From contig JABLUY010000264.1 in NCBI GenBank assembly GCA_013306675.1, forward strand, positions 1-48,858: DNA of 48,858 nucleotides, in the 5' to 3' direction. Within the stretch, counting starts at the first letter, position 1. Each line of letters starts with the position of its first letter. The notes under the pieces are model-generated. The model was not told the origin of the DNA. It ran no database searches and saw nothing but the letters and a program-made list of their open reading frames with translations. A program made the position numbers and the translations under genes. Below are positions 9,307 to 17,755 of the stretch, piece after piece. The DNA comes from Thraustochytrium sp. TN22 (lineage: Eukaryota; Sar; Bigyra; Thraustochytrida; Thraustochytriidae).

Positions 9307-9367
9307 TGCTGCAGAATGTTCATGCTCCTGCTGCAGGATGTTCATGCTCCTGCTGCAGGATGTTCAG
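9307..9367. repeat. 22 bp tandem repeat, about 2.8 copies
   Basis: Units TGCTGCAGAATGTTCATGCTCC (9307-9328), a near copy with GGATG (9329-9350) and a partial third (9351-9367). Each carries a PstI-type CTGCAG palindrome. It lies in the spacer and no gene covers it. Confidence 0.85.
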
Positions 9368-10969
9368 GCAGGAGAGCTTGTAGAGAGCGTGCACGGCTCG
9401 AGGCAAAGCTCAACAATCCGAGCTACTGCAGAATCTGAGCCACGCAGCCCACCGCACGCACGGAACGTTATTCAGCGACCTATACAGCTTCCACCTGAGT
9501 CATTCAAATGCAAAGCATGCTCCATGTATCTTACATCTCTGCCCTTCTCTTGCCAGTGAGCCTGAGCCCGAGCTTGAGCCTGAGTCGAACAATTTCGTTC
9601 TGAGGACGGGAGCGATCCCTTTCTTCTTGTTCTCTACAATACTCAGCTCGGAAAAAGTACCATGGTTCTAACCATGCAAGGACGCTGGTCCCACGTGGGA
9701 CAAGTGCAACATGATGTTTGTGCCTTGCGCGTACTCGAAAAGTTGATCGCGATCCCGAGCATCCAACTCGCACGTGCTGAACAACCTGAAGGAGCTTCCA
9801 GGCCGCCGCCGGCGAGCTCGCGACCCGAACGGCTGGCTGGTGACTCGTATCGCTGCGTCGTGCTTGCAAGCCAGCGCGACGCCATCTCCGTGGTCGTCCG
9901 CAGCGCCTTTCGAGTGGGCGCTTCGAGTACGCCAGGCCACCGGCGTCGGCGGTGGCGGCGATCGGCCCAGCCCCCGGCCCAGCCGCGGCGCGCGCCGGGC
10001 CGCGCGCGCCGGGCCGCGTCCGCCCTCCACTTCACCGACAGCCAGGCAAACGAACCGTCTTCGGCTGGCCCCGACAGCGCTCATGCCCGGCCTTGCTGCA
10101 GGCTGGCGCCGCGCGCTCGGCCGCTCGAGCTTCGAGCTTCGAGGTGGCCACGCGTTTGCCCTTGCGGCGTCGGTGCGTGCGCTGCTCTGTCAGGCAGAGA
10201 AGGCTTTCGCCGGCGAGCTTGATTTGCTCATCAGACTCAACGAAGAAAAGCCTGAAGAAGAACGTGAGAGTCGGGCCAGCAGCCAGCTGCCGCAAGCCGC
10301 GAGTGCGCCGCGGCCGCCGTCCAGGCCGTCCCGTGCTTCCACCAACCAAGGCGTGGCTGGCAGTGGCCGTGGGTGCTGCCTCGACATGGCCGCTTTCCGC
10401 ATGGCATTGGCATCCCGCGTGCGACGCGCTGCATGCGATGCGATGCGGTGCGATCGAGCAGGCGCTCGCCTGCGCAGTGCCGCCTCTGAGCTGCTCGCTG
10501 CGCTGCCGCGCCGCCGCGCCGCGGCTGCCGCGCCGTCGATGGCGCGCCGCGGCCGGCGGGGCGAGGCGAGGCTGGCTGTCGAGCGCCGCCACGCCGTGAC
10601 GGAACCGGCAGCCCAGGCCAGGCCAGCGCCGCGGCCGCTGCGGGGGAGCGCACCATGACTGCCTGCCAGTGGCCATGATGATGGAGTGCGGTAACGTTAC
10701 CAGTAAGTAGACGAGATGGAACGCCACCTCTGTTTTGGCCTGTGTCTAGCTAGCTTGGCTAGCTGGAGGCCTCCACCGTGACGGTCTTGGAGACAAATGC
10801 TCGGGGCAGCTCGAGTCTGCACGCCAACTGACTGGCCGTCCGAGCCCGACTCGGGGCTCGAGCGAGGCTGGCGGCACGGGCCAGGCCAGGCGAGGCGAGT
10901 CGGCGGCACGAGCGCAGCTGGCGCTTCGGGTCTCGGCGGGGCCGCCTCTGATCCCGGCTCCTGCTTGCC

Positions 10970-11032
10970 TGCTTGCCTGCCTGCCTGCCTGCCTGCCTTC
11001 GTGCCTGCCTGCCTGCCTGCCTGCCTGCCTGC
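10970..11032. repeat. Tetranucleotide (CCTG)n tract
   Basis: About 15 units of TGCC/CCTG interrupted once by TTCG. Similar GGCA/CAGG or TGCC tracts occur in other spacers (22519-22558, 32466-32490, 43638-43678). Confidence 0.85.
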
Positions 11033-11538
11033 ACGCTCGATGACGGGCGACCAACAAGCACGAGCAAGCAAGAAGCAAGCACTGGCAGGACGAGCCTCTC
11101 AGCGGCGAGCTCGTGCTGCAGCGCTGCGGGCAGCACGCCTCCGAGTCGGCCAGGGCTCCAGACGCAGCTTGCTTGAGCTTGACCCCGGCGGCGCGCGTCG
11201 AGGGAACGACGACGCTCGCGGCGCACTTCGTACTCGCCCGTGGCGGCCGGCCGCCAAGAGCGCCTGCGCGGTCCGTGCCTGCGCGGCTGCGCGCGACGCG
11301 GGCGGGCAGGCAGAACCGCAAGCGCGCGCGCGCGCGGCCTCGGCGCGGCGCCTCGCGCGCGGCGCCTCGTGCGCGGCGCTGACGCTGAGTCGTGGCGCGG
11401 CGCGGCGCGTGCGGCGGCGGCGGCGGCGCGTGCAGGCGGGCAGAAAGGCAGAAAGGCGGGCGCAGCGGGCCCGCGCAGGACCAGGGCCTCCCTGGCTGCG
11501 CAGCGGGCGCAGCGGGCGCGACGGCGGCGCAGTGCGGG

Positions 11539-14500
11539 ATGGAGAGCGAGGCAGCGAGGATGCAGGCGCTGGCACAGCCACGGAGGCGACGGCCGCGGGC
11601 GCCAGGAGCAGGCGCGCTGCGCAGGCTGCGCAAGGCGGCCGGTGCGGCCGTCGTGCTGGCGCTGGCCCTCGTCTGTGGGGCCGCCGCGGAGACCACGAGC
11701 TGGCTGCCTGGCCAGGACGCGGGCTCTCTGGCGGCGCTGCCGTGGGCGCTGCTGTCGTGGGGCTGGCAGGGCGGCGGCAAGGACGACTGGGAGGGCCGCA
11801 GCGTGGCCTTTCTGGACCATGAGATCGAGGCGCAAGCCGCGCTCATTCCGGAGCTCAGGGCGCAGGGCACGACGCTGGTGTGCTACATCTCCGTGGGCTC
11901 CGTGGAGCCCTTTCGCGCCGACGTGCAGGCAAATACGTCCGCCTGGAGTCAGGTCGCCGTGTCTGCCATGGAGGACTGGGCCGAGGAGGCCTGGATCGAC
12001 CTGTCCAAGCTCGACCTTGTCAAGAATCTCATGCGCCCGCGCTTCGAGCGCGCCGCCGCCGCGGGCTGCGACGCCGTCGAGCCGGACAACACCGACTGCT
12101 ATACTAGCGCCGCCTGCTACGGCAGCCTGACGGGAGGCTCAACCGAAGCGCGTCGCCTGCAGGCCGAGTACAACGCGTGGCAGGTCGAGACGGCGCACGC
12201 GCTCGGCCTCGCCATTGGCCTAAAAAACACGCTCGAGCTGGTGCCTTCCATGGCCAGCGCCTACGATTTCGCCATCAACGAGGAGTGCGTCGCCGCCAAT
12301 GAGTGCGAGGCGCTCGCACCCTTTGTCACGCAGGCCAAGCCCGTTTTCCACGTCGAGTACGTCCTCGGCGACGACACCTGCTCGCGCACGACAGCCCTGG
12401 GCTTTTCCAGCAAGATTTGCGCTGGCACTGGCGGCCTGTGTTCGTCGGGCGCGTGGGTGGACTGCTGGACCTCGGCGCCCACTTCGTTCCCGACGCGGCA
12501 ACCCACCTTGCGATTGTCCACTGCCTCGCCCACTTTGGCGACATCAGCACCGACGACGGCCGCGCCCGTTCTGGCGACATCAAGACCGACGACGGCCTCG
12601 CCCACTTTGGCGACATTAGCACCGACGACGGCCTCGCCCATTGTGGCGACACCAGCCCCGACGACGGCCTCGCCCACTTTGGCGACACCAGCACCAAGCG
12701 CGGCGACGCAAGTGCCGACCGCAGCGACGACCAGACCAACGACAAAGAGTCCAACGACCAGCAGCCCGACGAGCGCGCCTACACGGAGCGCCGAGGCGCT
12801 GGGGCCCGCAAGCACCTTCGCCAATCTGGCGTGGGGCTGGCCCATGGGCGGTAAGGACGTCCTCGCGAGCGGAGTGAACGCCGTCATGGTGGACCTCGAC
12901 GGCGCGGCGGCCGCGGACGTGGCGGCGTGGCGCGCGGCCGGCAAGCAGGTGGTGTGCTACTTTAGCGCCGGGTCTCGCGAAGCTTGGCGGCCGGATGTGC
13001 AGGCGGCGCCGGCCAAGTGGGCGGCCGCGAGCCTGAATCCGAACGCCACGGGCAATGCGTGGCTCAACGTGAGCGACCTGGCGGCGGTCCAAGCGCTGCT
13101 GGTGCCGCGACTGGATCGAGCCGTAGCGAACGGCTGCACGGCGATCGAGCCGGATGTGGTGGACTGCGCGACGCAGACGGCGTGCCGCAGCCTCTTGCCG
13201 AACGCGACGCGCGCGCTGGAGGACCAGCTGGCACTGGACCGGTGGCTGGCGGCCGCGGCGCACGAGCGCGGGCTGCTGGTGGCCCTCAACAACGCGTTGC
13301 CGCTGGCCGAGGCGCTTGCGGACGACTTCGACTGGGCCATCAACTCGCAGTGCCTCTTCTACGACGAGTGCGACCTGTACGCGCCCTTTCGCGCGCGCGG
13401 CAAGGCAGTCTGGGTGCACCATTTCGCGACGGCCGACGCGAACGCGACGGCACTGTGCGCAGACGCGGAGCACTTTGGCGTGCAGCTCAAGGTGTGCGAG
13501 GCGAGCCCGAGCGCGCCGGGCATTTGCGCAGCGGGAAGCTGGACGAACTGCTTCGCCGCGCCGGGCAGTTCGGTCCCGGCGGAGGCCAGCTCGATGGAGC
13601 CCGTGCCGTGGGCCGACCTGCGCGCGGCGCAGGACAACGCAAGCGCGGCGGTCGGCGTGAAGATGGTCGTTGTGGACCTGCACGCTAACGCGTCGCAGGT
13701 GGCGAGCCTGACCGAGCCAGGGCGCACCACCATTTGCGCATTCAGCGCCGGCGTGCCCGAGGCGGGGCGGCCGGATGCGGCCCTGAGCGGGCTGGAGCCC
13801 GTCATGGACGCCACCACGGGCCGCACCTGGCTCAACATCACCTCGCTGGCACTGCGCGAGCGCATCGGCGAGCGCATGACAGCCGCCAAGGCGGCCGGCT
13901 GCGGTGGCGTCTTGCCCTTGGACCTGCGCTGCCACGTCTTCGCGTCGTGCCGCCGCGCTCTCGGCCTGGGCATTGAGGAGGCCGCCATCGCGCAGTTCCT
14001 CTTCAGCAGCTGGATTGCGGACAGGGCCGCGGCGCTTGGCTTGGAGGTTGGGCTGCACGCAGACTACAAGCTGGCCGCTGCGCTGGAGCCGGGCTTTGAC
14101 TTTGCCATCGCCGAGGGCTGCGTATCGCGTGGGAACTGCGACGAGTACGCTGCCTTTCTGGCGCGCGGCAAGCCGGTCTTCAACCGCGAGTACGCGTTGC
14201 GCTCCGAGCTCTGCGACGCCTCGCGCGCCTGGGGCATCGCCACCAAGATGTGCGTTGGGGACCCGAGCGCGCAGACCTGCCTCACTGGCCTCAACACGTC
14301 GTCCTCTACGCGCGCGGACTGCTTCGTGGTCTCGAGCGTCGAGGGCGCCGCGGAGACCGAGGCGGAGGACCAGGCGGACGCTGAGATTCCATTCTCGCCC
14401 TTTCTTGGCGCCATGGTGGGTGCCGCGCTCGCCGCTGCGGGCCTTCTCCTGTACACGCGCCGAGCGCGCGCCGAGCGAACCCGCGCCACGACGCGCAGGC

Positions 14501-14613
14501 GCCGCACCAACCCTCTCGACACTGACCTTGACAATTGGCAGTGGCCCTCGGACGAGCGCCGTCTGCACTTTGTCGCGTCCGAGCACGACATGCGCAGCGA
14601 ACCAAGTCTCTGA
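11539..14613 (+). CDS. Secreted, membrane-anchored protein with three GH114-type domains
   Basis: Predicted 1024-residue type I membrane protein. After a basic N-terminus, a hydrophobic segment (about 35-50) acts as signal peptide. Three related TIM-barrel modules of glycoside hydrolase family 114 (endo-alpha-1,4-polygalactosaminidase type) follow: about 60-320, 427-680 and 690-945. Domain 1 has the expected acidic pairs, EPDNTD (181-186) and NEEC (E248/E249). Domain 2 keeps EPDVVD (537-542), but its second site reads NSQC. Domain 3 reads LPLDLRC and AEGC, so both sites are altered. A Thr/Ser/Pro linker with five 12-residue repeats (328-387) joins domains 1 and 2. A transmembrane helix (955-974) and basic tail end the protein. 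Each domain has Cys pairs and N-glycosylation sequons. The ATG at 11539 gives the signal peptide; upstream codons in the same frame are low complexity. Substrate is not predictable beyond family. Confidence 0.85.
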   Translation: MESEAARMQALAQPRRRRPRAPGAGALRRLRKAAGAAVVLALALVCGAAAETTSWLPGQDAGSLAALPWALLSWGWQGGGKDDWEGRSVAFLDHEIEAQAALIPELRAQGTTLVCYISVGSVEPFRADVQANTSAWSQVAVSAMEDWAEEAWIDLSKLDLVKNLMRPRFERAAAAGCDAVEPDNTDCYTSAACYGSLTGGSTEARRLQAEYNAWQVETAHALGLAIGLKNTLELVPSMASAYDFAINEECVAANECEALAPFVTQAKPVFHVEYVLGDDTCSRTTALGFSSKICAGTGGLCSSGAWVDCWTSAPTSFPTRQPTLRLSTASPTLATSAPTTAAPVLATSRPTTASPTLATLAPTTASPIVATPAPTTASPTLATPAPSAATQVPTAATTRPTTKSPTTSSPTSAPTRSAEALGPASTFANLAWGWPMGGKDVLASGVNAVMVDLDGAAAADVAAWRAAGKQVVCYFSAGSREAWRPDVQAAPAKWAAASLNPNATGNAWLNVSDLAAVQALLVPRLDRAVANGCTAIEPDVVDCATQTACRSLLPNATRALEDQLALDRWLAAAAHERGLLVALNNALPLAEALADDFDWAINSQCLFYDECDLYAPFRARGKAVWVHHFATADANATALCADAEHFGVQLKVCEASPSAPGICAAGSWTNCFAAPGSSVPAEASSMEPVPWADLRAAQDNASAAVGVKMVVVDLHANASQVASLTEPGRTTICAFSAGVPEAGRPDAALSGLEPVMDATTGRTWLNITSLALRERIGERMTAAKAAGCGGVLPLDLRCHVFASCRRALGLGIEEAAIAQFLFSSWIADRAAALGLEVGLHADYKLAAALEPGFDFAIAEGCVSRGNCDEYAAFLARGKPVFNREYALRSELCDASRAWGIATKMCVGDPSAQTCLTGLNTSSSTRADCFVVSSVEGAAETEAEDQADAEIPFSPFLGAMVGAALAAAGLLLYTRRARAERTRATTRRRRTNPLDTDLDNWQWPSDERRLHFVASEHDMRSEPSL
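12520..12699 (+). repeat. 36 bp coding minisatellite in GH114 linker, 5 copies
   Basis: Five in-frame 36 bp units encode TASPTLATSAPT-type 12-mers. They form a mucin-like, probably O-glycosylated stalk between GH114 domains 1 and 2. The copies differ mainly at residues 9-11 of the unit. Confidence 0.85.
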
Positions 14614-14927
14614 TGAATGAAGAGCAACGATGTAATCAACCAAAACCATGCTGCACTGAAATTGAATTCATGATGCATGCCACTGTACGGCCTGCTAGTG
14701 GTAAGGTTACAAGGGTATTGGGTACCAGGGGTGGTAACATCCAAACGACGCCGTACCTTCACGTGCGTCGTTTCCGCTCGTTGTGTGCGTCTCTGGACAC
14801 GTGCACGGCACCCGCGCAGCCCGTGCGCCCGTGCGCACATCTTCGAGTCGTGCGAGCAAACAAACAAAAAGCAAAGCAGAGCAAGCGAGCATAACTAAGA
14901 CGCAGCAGCAGCAGCAGGGGCAGCAGC
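14614..14927. other. Spacer, GH114 gene to TIR-like/TPR gene
   Basis: Short same-strand spacer of 314 bp with lower GC than its surroundings, holding the 3' UTR of the first gene and the promoter of the second. A CAGCAG run (14903-14927) leads into the start codon. No further gene was seen. Confidence 0.5.
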
Positions 14928-16838
14928 ATGGCCTCGCTGCGCGGGTGGGCGCGCAAGAGCCTCGCTTGGCTCAGTGGCGATGGGCAGGGCGCGGCGGCGC
15001 CCGTGGAGTACCGGGGCGTGAGCCTGCATCATGCGGCGGCCGTGCTCGAGGGGCTCACGGACGGCTCGCTGGCCGGGGGCGTGCAGCTCGTGGTCGCTAC
15101 ACAGGACGTGGGCGAGCACGCTCGTACAGGCGACACGCTCGCGGTGGTCGAGGATTTGGGCGGTGGCCGCGTGCGTGCCAAGGCGAGTAGCGACGAACTC
15201 GTGGAGCTCATGCTGGGTCGCGACGCGCAGATTAAGGCATGCGAGGATTGGACCACCGAGGACGTGGCCCGTTACGTACCCGAAGCCCAGCACGTGATCC
15301 TGGGCTCGGAGACGGCCCCAGACGACGGCGACATGACCCAAGATATGGTCCGTGGCTCCGAGTTTCAGGGCAGCTACGTCATTCACGCGCGGCAAGGCAA
15401 GTTCGTGGACCTCGTGCGCGCGCTCTTGGCCCACTTTTCGGGGCAAGACCCGCACGAGGTTTTCGTGTGGCTCGACCTCTGGGGCGTTGACCCTGTGGCG
15501 CTCCGCGAACTGTGGCGTGCGACCCGCACGAAGGTGCTCACGGAGGATTTGCACGCGGCCATCGCGCGCTTCGAGCGCGTGCTGGTGGTCATGGACCGCT
15601 GGGACTCACCCTGCACGCTGCACCGCGCGTGGTGCGCCTGGGAGCTGTACGGCGCGCTGCGCGGCGGCGTGCGTGTGGAAGCGGTCTGGCCGCCGAGCCA
15701 GAGGGTGCTTTTCGCGCAGGCTGTGCGCGAGGACGTGACGGCGGTGCGGGAGGTGATGCGGACGCCAGCCGACCTGCGCGTCGCGCAGTGCAGCCTGGCC
15801 GAGGACAAGACAATGATCGACAAAGCCGTCAAGGCTCTAGACGGAAGCACCCTGCGGAACGAGCACTCGCGCACGCTTTTCGGGAGGGAGGTGCCCGAGG
15901 CGGCGGAGGGCTACGCGTCGCTGGCGCTGGAGGCCTTGGGGCGCGCTCGAGACTGGCTCGCGGACGCCGCGTACGCCGCCGCGCACGAGGCGCGGCAGCA
16001 AGGCCACGAGGACCTCGCAACGCTCTTGCACGGCGTCGGTCTTGTGCTTTTCGAGCATGGCCCGCGCTTGCGCGAGGCGCTCTCGATCTTGGCGGAGGCC
16101 TTGTCCATTCGCCAGGGCGCGCTCGGGCCGCGCCACCCAGATGTAGCGGCGGTGCTGGACAGCATGGGTCTCGTGTACTCGTCGCAGGGAAGGCGCGAGG
16201 ACGCCCTGCGCGCGTTTCAGGACGCGCTGGACATGCGCATGGACGGCCTCGGCCCACGGCACGAGCTCGTGGCCGTCTCGCTCGAGCACGTTGCGCTCGT
16301 GAAGAGGTACTTGTCGCGCGACGCGGAGGCGCAGCAGGCGCTGGAGGAGGCCTTGGACATCCGCAAGGAGCTGCACGGCGAAGACAGCGTCGCCGTCGCG
16401 GACACACTCGACAAGCTCGCGAGCTTGCGATTCGGCCAAAATGACTTGGACGGGGCATATGCGGACCTGGAAGCCGCCCTGCACGCGCGCGAGGCTGCGA
16501 TGGGCGCCGGTGATGCCTCCGTCGCGGAATCGCACTACAAGCTCGCTATGGTTCGCTTCGTGCAGATGCGGCGCGCCGAGGCTCTGGCTCACCTCGACCA
16601 GGCGGTCGAAGTCTTCACCGCCTCCCTCGGCCCTCAGCACGTCCGCCTCGCCAGTGCGCTGTCTGCGCAGGGCTGGATTCACCGCGTCGCGAACAGCCAC
16701 CCCGCCGCCAACGCTTGCTTCGACCGCGCCAATGCCATTTTCCTGGCCGAGCTCGGGCCAGGACCGATCAGCTTTCAAGCACGGATCTCTCGTGCTCCAC
16801 TCTCGCTCAATGTGACCTGGACCGAGCGCTCGTTGTAG
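14928..16838 (+). CDS. TIR-like domain joined to kinesin-light-chain-type TPR repeats
   Basis: Predicted 636-residue cytosolic protein. Residues about 140-245 form an alpha/beta domain with a TIR-like layout: SYVIHARQGKFVDLVRAL (149 onwards), VFVWLDLWGVDP, a helix-strand ending VLVVMDRWDSP, then LHRAWCAWELYGAL, with W235-C236 and E239. The order sYvSHaW / vWiD / vlvvld / R-WC-wE is a pattern I associate with TIR-like signalling domains in protists. Residues about 358-615 hold at least five 42-residue TPRs of kinesin-light-chain type, for example ALSIRQGALGPRHPDVAAVL. The N-terminal 140 residues are unassigned. An effector-type domain on a TPR array suggests a sensor or scaffold role, but no function is shown. 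It lies between two GH114 genes on the same strand. The start ATG is in GCATGG context. Confidence 0.7.
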   Translation: MASLRGWARKSLAWLSGDGQGAAAPVEYRGVSLHHAAAVLEGLTDGSLAGGVQLVVATQDVGEHARTGDTLAVVEDLGGGRVRAKASSDELVELMLGRDAQIKACEDWTTEDVARYVPEAQHVILGSETAPDDGDMTQDMVRGSEFQGSYVIHARQGKFVDLVRALLAHFSGQDPHEVFVWLDLWGVDPVALRELWRATRTKVLTEDLHAAIARFERVLVVMDRWDSPCTLHRAWCAWELYGALRGGVRVEAVWPPSQRVLFAQAVREDVTAVREVMRTPADLRVAQCSLAEDKTMIDKAVKALDGSTLRNEHSRTLFGREVPEAAEGYASLALEALGRARDWLADAAYAAAHEARQQGHEDLATLLHGVGLVLFEHGPRLREALSILAEALSIRQGALGPRHPDVAAVLDSMGLVYSSQGRREDALRAFQDALDMRMDGLGPRHELVAVSLEHVALVKRYLSRDAEAQQALEEALDIRKELHGEDSVAVADTLDKLASLRFGQNDLDGAYADLEAALHAREAAMGAGDASVAESHYKLAMVRFVQMRRAEALAHLDQAVEVFTASLGPQHVRLASALSAQGWIHRVANSHPAANACFDRANAIFLAELGPGPISFQARISRAPLSLNVTWTERSL

Positions 16839-17755
16839 CCTCCAGTGCTGCTAGCCTGAGCCACGTGACCGCTCCGACCGCCCGTGGCCGGCCAGAGATT
16901 CCTTCTCTGTCACTGTGCGCGCTGTCGGCGCTGTGCCCGTGATGGCCAGGCGTGCCGCGTGGCTTTAGCCTGCGCGTGTCACTGCGTGGCTGTGCTGATG
17001 CGTGGCCGTGCGTGCGGTTCGCGCGCTTCACAATGTTCACATTCAGGCAGCGGCCACGTACTTGCACGTGGCACTGAGGCCATGAATGTGTGCCTGTGAC
17101 CATGACTCTCTCGTCCAGCCTGACGAGGTCCGGGCCGCAGGCTGGGGCCGCATCTGTAGGTAGAGCACTTGCACGCCACGCCACGCCACGCCACGCCACG
17201 CCACGCCACGCCACGCCACGCAGGCTGCCAGGCTGCGCAAGCCAGCTACACTGCGTGGGTCTGACTCCGCCTGACAATCAGCTCCACTGCTGTGTATTCC
17301 TAGTGGTCATGTCGTCATCGCGTTCACCCGTGGCCATCCGCCGCGTTTACCTTCCTCATTCATCCCTCGCTGCGCAAACGTTACCATACCCAGCACCGCA
17401 CACATTTACGTCAACCAGCCAGAGAATCAACGACTGTCAGAGAAGAGAAGGCAGCCGGGCGCCGCGCCGCGCAGGGCATGCGATGAACTAATCAGCAGAC
17501 CACGATACCAAGCCCGCCACGCCTGCCAGGCTAGCCGCACGCTCCGGCCGCGCCGCGCGCTCGGGTCGGAGCTCGGCGGCCTGGCGGCTCGAACTCGGAG
17601 GTAGCAGAGCATCGGGTCGTCGGAGCTACATTTGCGCGCGCGCTGCCCGCACAAGCGACTTGAAGCAAGCTCGGCGCGCGCAGGCACGAGCTTGCGCGCG
17701 GCCGAGCCAAGGCCAAGGCCAAGGCCAAGGCAAAGCGCCGAGCGGGCGAGCCGCG
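16839..17755. other. Spacer with (CCACG)n, TIR-like/TPR gene to second GH114 gene
   Basis: Same-strand spacer of 917 bp. It holds the pentanucleotide tract listed separately, a short inverted pair around ACGTACTTGCACGT (17056-17069) and an (AAGGCC)n run at 17709-17732 just before the GH114 start. No gene was seen. Confidence 0.5.
17173..17220. repeat. Pentanucleotide (CCACG)n, about 9 copies
   Basis: Perfect CCACG units in tandem with no interruption, in non-coding sequence. Confidence 0.9.

Larger units (their letters stand above)
8782..11538. other. Gene-poor spacer of 2.76 kb
   Basis: Spacer between two genes on the same strand. Besides the three tandem repeats listed separately, it contains a C-run ending near 9066, a 12 bp perfect palindrome GGTAACGTTACC (10690-10701), CTAGCTAGC at 10746 and a CCTG-type tract at about 10970-11032. 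Open frames on both strands (for example about 9774-10658 plus and 10746-11870 minus) are Arg/Ala/Pro-rich, overlap one another and show no family motif. I find no supportable gene. The last few hundred bases are presumably the promoter and 5' UTR of the GH114 gene. Confidence 0.45.

Noticed and set aside
9774-10658. 294-codon plus-strand open frame in the first spacer
   Set aside because: One stretch (EKAFAGELDLLIRLNEEKPEEE) looks protein-like, but the rest is low complexity, overlapped on both strands, and shows no family.
10746-11870. 374-codon minus-strand frame upstream of the GH114 gene
   Set aside because: Overlaps the GH114 signal peptide and encodes repeat-derived Ala/Gln/Gly/Arg sequence from CCTG tracts.
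17173-17220. CRISPR-like repeat array
   Set aside because: Simple pentanucleotide microsatellite with no spacers, in a eukaryotic genome.
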